Shown here: positions 56,525-64,000 of the stretch, piece by piece
Numbering within the stretch: position 1 is the first letter of the stretch
Layout of the letters: each line of letters opens with the position of its first letter
DNA from: Pelagimonas varians
GTDB taxonomy: Bacteria; Pseudomonadota; Alphaproteobacteria; Rhodobacterales; Rhodobacteraceae
DNA: 64,000 nt
Direction of reading: 5' to 3'
Assembly (NCBI RefSeq): GCF_003208435.1
Contig: NZ_QKMF01000001.1
Coordinates: forward strand, 248,001 to 312,000
Notes under the pieces: generated by a model
Told to the model about the DNA's origin: nothing
The model's database searches: none
Seen by the model: only the letters and a program-made list of their open reading frames with translations
Made by a program: the position numbers and the translations under genes

Positions 56525-57307
56525 ATGCTTTTGGCAATTGATTGCGGCAACACCAATACGGTTTTTTCCATATGGGATGGAACCAAATTCTTGTGCACGC
56601 TGCGCACGTCGACCCATCATTCGCGCACGGCAGATGCCTATTTCACATGGTATACGACGCTGGTGAACCATTACAAACTGGACGTGGACATCACCGATGT
56701 GATCATCACGTCGACCGTGCCGCGCGTTGTCTTTAACCTGCGGGTGTTTGCGGACAGGTTCTTTGGGTGTCGTCCTTTGGTGGTTGGCAAGCCCGGATGT
56801 GAATTGCCGATCCAGTCGCGTGTTGATGCCGGAACCGCAGTTGGTCCGGATCGTTTGGCCAATGCTGCCGCCGCTTATGATCGCCACGGCGGCGATGTGG
56901 TTGTGGTTGATTTCGGCACCGCGACGAACTTTGACGTTGTGGCCGAAGACGGCGCTTATGTTGGCGGCGTGATCGCACCGGGCGTGAACCTTAGCCTGGA
57001 GGCTTTGCATCAAGGGGCCGCCGCGCTGCCGCATGTTGATATTAGCCAGCCGGATCAAGTGATTGGCACGAACACGGTGTCGTGTATTCAATCCGGGGTG
57101 TTTTGGGGATATGTCGGTTTGATCCAAGGCATCACCGCGCGCATCAAAGCCGAATACGGCCGCCCGATGAAAGTTGTCGGCACAGGCGGACTTGCCCCTT
57201 TGTTTGCGACCGGCGAGGTGCTATTCGACACCATCGAAGACGACCTGACCATGCATGGCCTGACCGTCATTTATAATTATAACAAAAACGGGGGCCGCAG
57301 CTCATGA
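56525..57307 (+). CDS. coaX: Type III pantothenate kinase
   Basis: First step of CoA synthesis from pantothenate, potassium-dependent. The 260 residues begin with LLAIDCGNTNTVFSIWDG (ASKHA-fold phosphate loop) and contain GPDRLANAAAAYDRHGG, VDFGTATNFDVV and GVIAPGVNLSLEALHQGAA (19 residues). The stop overlaps the rnj start (ATGA), which makes birA-coaX-rnj a short operon, a gene order common in alphaproteobacteria. Confidence 0.96.
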   Translation: MLLAIDCGNTNTVFSIWDGTKFLCTLRTSTHHSRTADAYFTWYTTLVNHYKLDVDITDVIITSTVPRVVFNLRVFADRFFGCRPLVVGKPGCELPIQSRVDAGTAVGPDRLANAAAAYDRHGGDVVVVDFGTATNFDVVAEDGAYVGGVIAPGVNLSLEALHQGAAALPHVDISQPDQVIGTNTVSCIQSGVFWGYVGLIQGITARIKAEYGRPMKVVGTGGLAPLFATGEVLFDTIEDDLTMHGLTVIYNYNKNGGRSS

Positions 57308-58971
57308 GTTCCGAGCGCTTAATTTATCTTCCTTTGGGGGGCGCCGGCGAGATCGGCATGAACTGCTATGTATACGGCTACGGTAAACCGGGCAAAGAAC
57401 GGCTGATTGTTGTCGATCTGGGCGTGACTTTCCCCGATATGGACAGCACACCCGGTGTTGACCTGATTTTGCCAGACATCACGTGGCTCAAGGAAAATCG
57501 CAACCGGATCGAGGCTGTGTTTATCACCCACGCCCATGAAGATCACGTTGGTGCGGTTGGTCATCTGTTTGGTGATCTGGGCGTGAAAATCTATGCCCGC
57601 GCCTTCACATCCAACATTGCCCGCCACAAACTTGCGGAATACGGCATTGAGGGCGGCGCGGTGCAAACCGTTGGTAAATGGCCTGAAACTGTTACCACTG
57701 GCCCGTTGACCGTTGGTTTCTTGCCGATTTCACATTCGATTCCCGAAAGCAGCGCTTTGGTCATCGACTCTCCAGACGGCCGGATCATTCACACCGGTGA
57801 CTTCAAACTCGATACCACACCCTTGGTGGGCGAGGCATGGGATCCCGAGCTATGGGCCGATGTGTCCAAAGATGGCGTCAAAGCCCTGATTTGCGATTCG
57901 ACCAACGTGTTTTCCCGCACGGCCGGCCGGTCAGAAGCCATCGTAACCCCAGCCGTTGAAAAACTGGTGGCCGAAGCAGATCAAATGGTTGTGGCGACAA
58001 CTTTTGCGTCCAACGTTGCGCGGGTGAAGTCTCTGGCTGAGGCCGGTGCTAAAGCCGGTCGTTCTGTGTGCCTTTTGGGCCGCGCAATGCGCCGGATGAT
58101 CGAAGCGTCAAATGAAACCGGCGTTCTTAAAGGGTTTCCGCCGGTGATCGGGCCCGAAGATGTGGTGAAACTGCCACGCGACAACGTTATGCTGATTGTG
58201 ACGGGCAGCCAAGGCGAACGCCGGGCGGCTTCGGCGCAGCTGGCACGTGGCAAATTCAATGGGATCACCCTTAAAGAGGGCGATTTGTTCCTGTTTTCGT
58301 CCAAAATCATTCCGGGCAATGAGCGCGGCGTGATTCGGGTCATGAACCAGTTTTCCGAAAATGGTGTTGATATTGTTGATGATTCCGATGGTGATTACCA
58401 CGTTTCAGGCCATGCAAACCGACCTGACCTGGAGACCATGCAAGATGTGGTCAATCCCCAGATTGTTGTTCCGATGCATGGGGAACACCGCCATTTGCGT
58501 GAACACGTCAAGATGTCCGAGAGCAAGGGCCGGCAGGGCGTTTTGGCTATCAACGGCATGATGATTGACCTGTCTGGCAATAAGCCAAAAGTGGTTGAAT
58601 ACATCGAAACCGGCCGCACGTATTTGGATGGCTCGGTCCAGATTGGCGCGTTGGACGGCGTCGTGCGTGACCGGATTCGTATGGCATTGAATGGCCACGT
58701 TCTGGTGACCGTCATCATGGACGAAGATGACGAAGCACTTGGGGAACCATGGTGCGAAGTCATGGGTTTGCCGACCCAAGGTCGGAGCCATGCACCTTTG
58801 ACAGATATTCTTGAAGCGGATTTGGCGCAGTTTATGGGGCGGGCCGGAGATAAAACTTTGACCGATGACAATAAGCTTGAAAATGAGTTGCGCAAACTCA
58901 CTCGGCAAAGCTGTCTCAAAGAGATCGGCAAAAAGCCAGAAGTCACCGTTGTGATCAGCCGACTTTCCTAA
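57304..58971 (+). CDS. rnj: Ribonuclease J
   Basis: A 555-residue metallo-beta-lactamase-fold nuclease (beta-CASP family) with endo- and 5'-3' exoribonuclease activity, important for RNA maturation and decay in alphaproteobacteria. The zinc site is ITHAHEDHVGAVGH, with the later HTGDFKLDTTP. The beta-CASP motifs include DSTNVF, FASNVARV and VPMHGEHRHLREHVKM. A C-terminal domain follows residue about 450. It ends in a strong double hairpin. Confidence 0.96.
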   Translation: MSSERLIYLPLGGAGEIGMNCYVYGYGKPGKERLIVVDLGVTFPDMDSTPGVDLILPDITWLKENRNRIEAVFITHAHEDHVGAVGHLFGDLGVKIYARAFTSNIARHKLAEYGIEGGAVQTVGKWPETVTTGPLTVGFLPISHSIPESSALVIDSPDGRIIHTGDFKLDTTPLVGEAWDPELWADVSKDGVKALICDSTNVFSRTAGRSEAIVTPAVEKLVAEADQMVVATTFASNVARVKSLAEAGAKAGRSVCLLGRAMRRMIEASNETGVLKGFPPVIGPEDVVKLPRDNVMLIVTGSQGERRAASAQLARGKFNGITLKEGDLFLFSSKIIPGNERGVIRVMNQFSENGVDIVDDSDGDYHVSGHANRPDLETMQDVVNPQIVVPMHGEHRHLREHVKMSESKGRQGVLAINGMMIDLSGNKPKVVEYIETGRTYLDGSVQIGALDGVVRDRIRMALNGHVLVTVIMDEDDEALGEPWCEVMGLPTQGRSHAPLTDILEADLAQFMGRAGDKTLTDDNKLENELRKLTRQSCLKEIGKKPEVTVVISRLS

Positions 58972-58980
58972 AACTAAAAC

Positions 58981-59062
58981 AGCCCCGACTTTACTGCCGG
59001 GGCTATTAATACAAGAAACAAAAATGCCTTGCGAAGACTTTAAGATGTCTTCGCAAGGCATT
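58981..59062. terminator. Double hairpin between rnj and the helicase gene
   Basis: AGCCCCG / CGGGGCT (58981-59004) is followed by a perfect 16-base stem, AATGCCTTGCGAAGAC with its complement (59023-59038 and 59047-59062), around an eight-base loop. A T-rich run follows on the plus strand and an A-rich run precedes it, so it should stop transcription from both convergent genes. Confidence 0.85.
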
Positions 59063-59085
59063 GATTTTTAGACTGATATGCGGAT

Positions 59086-60516
59086 TTAACCAGCGCGACG
59101 TTCATCAAAGCTAAGAGCAATGAAGTCAGGCATATGGTCGCCCATTCCAACAATTGTATTGTCACGACCGCCACCGGATCGGCGGTTGTCTGTTTTTGGT
59201 TTGTCGGCATAGCGACTGCGCGGCGTGTTTGTGTCGCGCGGTTGATCAGCTTTGCTGCGGGTGGATTTCGCAGCTGTTTCTTTGGGCGGCGTTTCTTTTT
59301 TCTCAACCCGAGCGCGAACCGGTTTTTCAACTGGTTTTGCCGGCTTTTCAGCAGGTTTTTCGGCTGCCTTAATCGGGTTTTCAATACGGGGAATTGGCTT
59401 TTGAAGCAGCGCTTCAACCGCATCCAAATATTTTTCATCGCGAGGAATCACAATTGTGATCGCCTTGCCATCACGTCCCGCGCGGCCGGTTCTGCCAATG
59501 CGGTGAATATAGTCTTCGGCGTGGCTGGGTACGTCGAAGTTGAAAACGTGGCTGACAGATGGAACATCCAATCCGCGCGCAGCAACATCTGACGCAACCA
59601 AAATACGAAGGTCGCCGTTGCGGAATCCATCCAGTGTTTTTGTCCGCTGTGCTTGATCCAGATCGCCATGAATAGGAGCAGCGTCATAGCCGTATTTTTT
59701 CAGAGACTTAGATACGATATCGACATCAACCTTACGGTTGCAAAAGATAATCGCATTGGTGCATTTTTCACCTTCGCCGTCGATCAGCGCACGCAAAACA
59801 CGGCGCTTTTCTGTGGCTTCGCGGTCGCGGCGCGACGCTTTGAACACCACAGCGCCTTGCTCAATCGTTTCCGAGGCAGAGGCCTGACGGGCTACTTCGA
59901 TGCGGGCAGGGGCCGACAAGAAGGTGTTGGTGATTCGCTCGATCTCGGGGGCCATAGTGGCAGAGAAAAATAGGGTCTGGCGCGTGAAAGGTGTCAGGCT
60001 GAAGATGCGTTCAATATCCGGGATGAACCCCATATCGAGCATGCGGTCAGCTTCGTCGACAACCATAACTTGCACACCGGTCAACAGCAGTTTTCCGCGT
60101 TCAAAATGGTCCAGCAACCGGCCGGGTGTCGCAATCAAAACGTCAACGCCTTTGTCGATCAATGCGTCTTGTTCCTTGAACGACACGCCGCCGATCAGCA
60201 GGGCTTTGGTCAGTTTGACATGCTTGGAATAGGTGTCAAAGTTTTCCGCCACCTGCGCCGCAAGTTCGCGGGTCGGGCAGAGAACCAAGGACCGAGGCAT
60301 GCGCGCGCGGGCGCGCCCACGGGCCAACATGGTGATCATTGGAAGGGTAAAGCTGGCGGTTTTGCCGGTTCCGGTCTGGGCGATGCCCAAAACGTCTTTG
60401 CCCTCAAGCGCCGGAGGAATCGCTCCTGCTTGGATCGGGGTTGGCGTTTCATAGCCAGCCTCATCAATCGCTTTAAGAACTTTCGGGCTTAGGTTCAGGT
60501 CACTGAATTTTGTCAT
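59086..60516 (-). CDS. RhlE-type DEAD-box RNA helicase
   Basis: A 476-residue ATP-dependent RNA helicase. In order: Q-motif (YETPTPIQAGAIPPALEG), Walker A AQTGTGKTASF, PTRELAAQV, DEAD box VVDEADRMLDMGF, SAT, and HRIGRTGRAGRDGKAI. Residues 365 to the end form a low-complexity tail rich in Lys, Arg and Pro (KPAEKPAKPVEKPVRARVEK), likely for RNA or RNase contact. Length and tail fit the RhlE group, which acts in ribosome assembly and cold adaptation. Convergent with rnj. Confidence 0.93.
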   Translation of the reverse strand: MTKFSDLNLSPKVLKAIDEAGYETPTPIQAGAIPPALEGKDVLGIAQTGTGKTASFTLPMITMLARGRARARMPRSLVLCPTRELAAQVAENFDTYSKHVKLTKALLIGGVSFKEQDALIDKGVDVLIATPGRLLDHFERGKLLLTGVQVMVVDEADRMLDMGFIPDIERIFSLTPFTRQTLFFSATMAPEIERITNTFLSAPARIEVARQASASETIEQGAVVFKASRRDREATEKRRVLRALIDGEGEKCTNAIIFCNRKVDVDIVSKSLKKYGYDAAPIHGDLDQAQRTKTLDGFRNGDLRILVASDVAARGLDVPSVSHVFNFDVPSHAEDYIHRIGRTGRAGRDGKAITIVIPRDEKYLDAVEALLQKPIPRIENPIKAAEKPAEKPAKPVEKPVRARVEKKETPPKETAAKSTRSKADQPRDTNTPRSRYADKPKTDNRRSGGGRDNTIVGMGDHMPDFIALSFDERRAG

Positions 60517-60714
60517 TCGGGTCCGTTATCTGTGCGGACACTTGCCTGGCCCGCGCGTCTGTCAGAGGTCAGGCCCTGATGGCCCTGCATGTATGCAATC
60601 AACAACCTCTTGGCGCGTGGTTTAGTTAAAACAAGGGCTGAGGTCAATCATGGCGGTGATTTAGGGCCATTTATCATACCTATGATGTTTCCATTCAGGC
60701 AACTATTTGCCGGT

Positions 60715-61692
60715 TTAGAGGGTATTGATGCCTTGAAAGTGCTTTTCTTGCAGTTTGGGCAAGTTCAACTTGTGGCTCCGAAGCAATCCGTTGGCCTTTA
60801 GCCTTAAGCAAAGTTCGATATCGGCCACGCAAATCTCCTGAAAAAACGCTTTCAGCGCGAATTCACCCCCCTCAGATTCGATGGATTGGAACAGGTCATG
60901 CAAATTGGGTGCTCCATCCGTGCGCACCTGTGGTTTTAGCTCTGAGCGGTAAGACCCTTTTTCCAAGCGAAACCGGTAGGCTTGGAAAAAATGTTGCCAG
61001 CTGTCGGCGTGGAAATGACCCAATTCGATGTTGGGGCATTCGGTATGGCCGGGGTTTTGAACGCCATCCAGAACGACGTTGTGGATCTTGATTTGTAGAC
61101 CCTTTTGACCCGTGCGAAAGAACAGTTTGCCTGCCACATGAGACAATAGTCCGCCTGGCAAAAACTGTCCCCAGGTTGGAAAACAGGCTTGTGCGGCTGC
61201 CTGCCGTTTTTTTTGGTCAAGATGGAACGCCTTGAAGGCGGTTTCGTCGGGGTCCACGGCATTGCCATGAGCCAGCGCTTCGACGGGGCGCATTCGGGCG
61301 CACGCGATGTCAGCGGGCAGGGACGCCAAGATCCCGCCAATGTCGCCGTCGGGCAGCATGAATTCATCGACATCAATATGCGCGAGCCAGTCAACTTCGA
61401 CGCGGCGATTGTTGGCATGGCGGGCATTCAGGCTTTGACGCACCTGATGTTTTTCGGGGCGGCCTTTGCGCTTGTTCCAATAGGCGGCATCGGTGTGCAT
61501 GGCCTTGATTTTGGGGTGTGAGCGCAGGGCGGCCAAGGTGTTTGGCGCGTCTTCATCCAAATAGAGATACAATCGGTGCGCGCCCAATTCCAAATGCCAT
61601 GCCGCAAAGTTCAAAATTGCGGGTAAGGGGGCTTTGATCGTTGAAACGACGCCCCATTTTGCACGGGGATGTGGCTGGCTTTGGTGGTTCAT
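60715..61692 (-). CDS. Glycosyltransferase 92-like protein
   Basis: 325 residues. The segment KWGVVSTIKAPLPAILNFAA, the LGAHRLYLYLDEDAPNTLA region and the metal-binding HIDVDEFMLPD (DxD-type) match the GT92/DUF23 glycosyltransferase fold. It should transfer a sugar at the cell envelope or surface polysaccharide, but donor and acceptor are unknown. ATG at 61692 overlaps the preceding gene's stop (ATGA). It is a paralogue of the C-terminal half of that gene. Confidence 0.8.
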   Translation of the reverse strand: MNHQSQPHPRAKWGVVSTIKAPLPAILNFAAWHLELGAHRLYLYLDEDAPNTLAALRSHPKIKAMHTDAAYWNKRKGRPEKHQVRQSLNARHANNRRVEVDWLAHIDVDEFMLPDGDIGGILASLPADIACARMRPVEALAHGNAVDPDETAFKAFHLDQKKRQAAAQACFPTWGQFLPGGLLSHVAGKLFFRTGQKGLQIKIHNVVLDGVQNPGHTECPNIELGHFHADSWQHFFQAYRFRLEKGSYRSELKPQVRTDGAPNLHDLFQSIESEGGEFALKAFFQEICVADIELCLRLKANGLLRSHKLNLPKLQEKHFQGINTL

Positions 61693-63437
61693 GGCAGTCG
61701 TCCAAACACCCGCGTCACACTGGCATCGAAATCGAACCGGTGGTGCAGCAGCATTTTTCGATCCGCCAAGCGACGGCGCAATTCCGGGGTGTCGGCGCAA
61801 ACCTCGTCAAAGAAGGCGCGCAGGCCTTCGTCACCCTCTTCCTCGCTTAGAAACCGCAGCAGTTCTGCCTGTCCCAGTTCCGGCCGGTCAGAGCGCGGGC
61901 GATAGCTGCCTTTGGTTTGGCGAAATTCAAGATGGTCGTAGAAGTGCTGCCAGCTGGACGCGTGGAAATGCGCTAAAAACAGCCCATCCGGTTTTTCACG
62001 GTTTGTGGCGTCTTCGCCAAGGTATTTCAGGGTGTGAATGCCCAAGCGGGTGTCGGGAATTCCGGTTCGCGCAAAAACCTTGCCGGAACTATGGGACAAG
62101 AACCCGCCATACAGGTGCATTCCAAAGGTGGGATAGACGTCTTGAAGTTCGGATTTCTTTACCGCCGCTTGTTTGTGGGTCAGCTTGAAATGCTCGGGCT
62201 CGCCGGTTTCAGGCGCAAGGCATTCTGCTGGCGGTATACGGGCCATGGCAATCGCAGGCCCAACCGCGGCCAGTTTGTGCGCCACGGGCTGCGATGTCAA
62301 AATGAACTCATCGACGTCGATATGCCCAAGCCAGTCCAAGCTGTCCGCCTGCGTACGCAGGGTTTGAGTGGCGTTATAGGCTTGGCGCAGTTGATGCGCC
62401 TCCATGCGGGGTTTGCCGCTGACCTTCCAATAGGCATCGTCACATTGCGTGACATGGATTTTTGGATGCTGCGAAAGGAACGTGGCGGTTGGGGCGTCTG
62501 GCGCATCCAAATAGATATGGAGCGCCTCTGCCCCCAGCTCGAGATGATGCGCAGCAAAGCGGGCGATCTGCGGCAAGGGGGCTTTGATGGTGCTGACAAG
62601 GCCCCAGCGCAAACTGTCCGCGTTTTGGTGCAAGCGATCGACGGGCACCGGTGCAATGTTGGATTTGGAACGCGGTTTTGCCTTGGTGTCTAACTGCCTG
62701 AGTTTGCGTTGCCGCATGGTTTGCAGGCGTCGAAACAGCGTGCGGTCGTCATGGATCAGCAAATCCAGCAGGTGATGGGCAAGGGAGGCAATCACCGGAT
62801 CGGATTCTGCCTCTTGCCACAGCCGCGCAATCAAATTGACATCCAGCCCGCCGTTGGTGATCGAATAGCTGTCCATTTCCAGAGGCAGTTTTGACTGCGC
62901 CTTGCTGTCAATCGTATAGGCGCGGTCCGGTGTCAGGCCGGAATACAATCGTTCGGATTCGTACAGTTTCATTGTGCCAAAGAGCGCGGTCAGCGCCAGC
63001 CCCGTGGCGCGCTGCGTGGTGCCAGTGCCGTGATCGCCAAAGGTCGTGACGGCCGACACCAGCCAGCGTTGGTCAAGCTCTGCGATCAATTGCGGACCAT
63101 GTTCGGCCCAGAGCCGCACAAAAAGCGCCGGTGCGTGATCCGGCCAGTCGCGTTTTCGCAAATGGGCAATCAACATGCCGTTCAGATAGGCCAATTCGGA
63201 CAGGCCTTGCAGCTCATGGCGCAATTGAAACCGCTTGCGGTGGAATGACGACAAGAAAGGCCGGTCTTCGCCGGAAATTCCAGTTGGGTCCGTGATGCTT
63301 TTTCCTGCAAGCGCCATTAGATCACAGTCCAGCAGCGGCAAGCCTTCGCCCGACGCATAGGAAAAACTGTCTCGGCGGCCTTCATATTGGGCCAGCAAGG
63401 CGTTGATTCCGCCTTTATATGTCGGTGATCTGCTCAT
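61689..63437 (-). CDS. Two-domain glycosyltransferase 92-like protein
   Basis: 582 residues. The C-terminal half (from about residue 260) repeats the GT92-like domain: RWGLVSTIKAPLPQIARFAA (20), LGAEALHIYLDAPDAPT and HIDVDEFILTS. The N-terminal half is a helical domain of unknown type (PLLDCDLMALAGKSITD; ISGEDRPFLSSFHRKRF) that is absent from the next gene. The start at 63437 (MSRSPTYKGGINALLAQYEG) is chosen over an open frame to 63614. The two genes form a short operon, divergent from tgt. Confidence 0.8.
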   Translation of the reverse strand: MSRSPTYKGGINALLAQYEGRRDSFSYASGEGLPLLDCDLMALAGKSITDPTGISGEDRPFLSSFHRKRFQLRHELQGLSELAYLNGMLIAHLRKRDWPDHAPALFVRLWAEHGPQLIAELDQRWLVSAVTTFGDHGTGTTQRATGLALTALFGTMKLYESERLYSGLTPDRAYTIDSKAQSKLPLEMDSYSITNGGLDVNLIARLWQEAESDPVIASLAHHLLDLLIHDDRTLFRRLQTMRQRKLRQLDTKAKPRSKSNIAPVPVDRLHQNADSLRWGLVSTIKAPLPQIARFAAHHLELGAEALHIYLDAPDAPTATFLSQHPKIHVTQCDDAYWKVSGKPRMEAHQLRQAYNATQTLRTQADSLDWLGHIDVDEFILTSQPVAHKLAAVGPAIAMARIPPAECLAPETGEPEHFKLTHKQAAVKKSELQDVYPTFGMHLYGGFLSHSSGKVFARTGIPDTRLGIHTLKYLGEDATNREKPDGLFLAHFHASSWQHFYDHLEFRQTKGSYRPRSDRPELGQAELLRFLSEEEGDEGLRAFFDEVCADTPELRRRLADRKMLLHHRFDFDASVTRVFGRLP

Positions 63438-63533
63438 GATTGTATCATGAGTCGGACGGGCGTTGGGGGCAAGGGGCAGGGTGCGCAGCACCGGCAGCTT
63501 TTGCAACCTGTGTCCCATGCAACGCGCATCTGA

Positions 63534-64000
<467 letters not shown>

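Noticed and set aside
60589-60801. Small plus-strand frame after the helicase gene
   Set aside because: It runs into the antisense of the glycosyltransferase gene and has no ribosome site or recognisable feature. I see nothing in the 198-base gap 60517-60714 except room for the helicase promoter.

Overview
The window is a stretch of chromosome from an alphaproteobacterium of the order Rhodobacterales, most likely a marine member of the Roseobacter group. The evidence is the combination of families: the 3' end of a Rhodobacter-type gene transfer agent (GTA) cluster at the left edge, a pyruvate dehydrogenase operon whose E1-beta carries its own lipoyl domain, a large NADH dehydrogenase (nuo) operon interleaved with small accessory genes including DUF5333- and DUF5337-type proteins, and a NuoE with a long C-terminal extension. 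I cannot fix the genus. I saw no rRNA, tRNA, CRISPR array or insertion sequence.

Layout. 1-0.8 kb: end of the GTA tail gene and a small coupled gene. 0.9-10.8 kb: housekeeping genes, namely cysE, pdhABC and ftsB (minus strand), a lipoprotein hydrolase, pgk (minus strand), two overlapping cyclophilin genes and a DUF3179 protein. 10.8-23.5 kb: acyltransferase, tyrS, anmK, moaA, a lipoprotein/zincin pair, an AlkD-like glycosylase with a flavin/PLP-oxidase-fold protein translationally linked to glmS and glmU, gph and a DegT-type aminotransferase. 23.5-32.9 kb: leucine/isovalerate catabolic operon (ivd, acyl-CoA synthetase, mccB, mccA, GST, HMG-CoA lyase, methylglutaconyl-CoA hydratase) with a clear promoter and a palindromic operator. 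34.1-55.7 kb: complete nuoA-N operon for respiratory complex I. 55.8-59.0 kb: birA, coaX, rnj. 59.1-64.0 kb: a RhlE-type DEAD-box helicase, two tandem glycosyltransferase-92-like genes and the start of tgt.

How the genes work together. Pyruvate dehydrogenase and the leucine pathway deliver acetyl-CoA and acetoacetate; NADH and reduced flavoprotein enter respiration through complex I. BirA supplies the biotin of MccA. GlmS and GlmU make UDP-GlcNAc and AnmK recycles cell-wall sugar.

The part most worth following up is the nuo operon. Besides its 14 subunit genes it holds about a dozen extra genes: two stand-alone proteins that share a C-terminal helix-hairpin-helix-like domain with the tail of NuoE, one of them membrane-anchored with an EF-hand-like loop and the other with a histone-H1-like linker; six small exported or lipoproteins with paired cysteines; a cysteine-free CMD-family protein; and a 38-residue membrane microprotein. 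Terminator-like hairpins sit inside the operon. A dispersed hairpin repeat occurs three times in the window.
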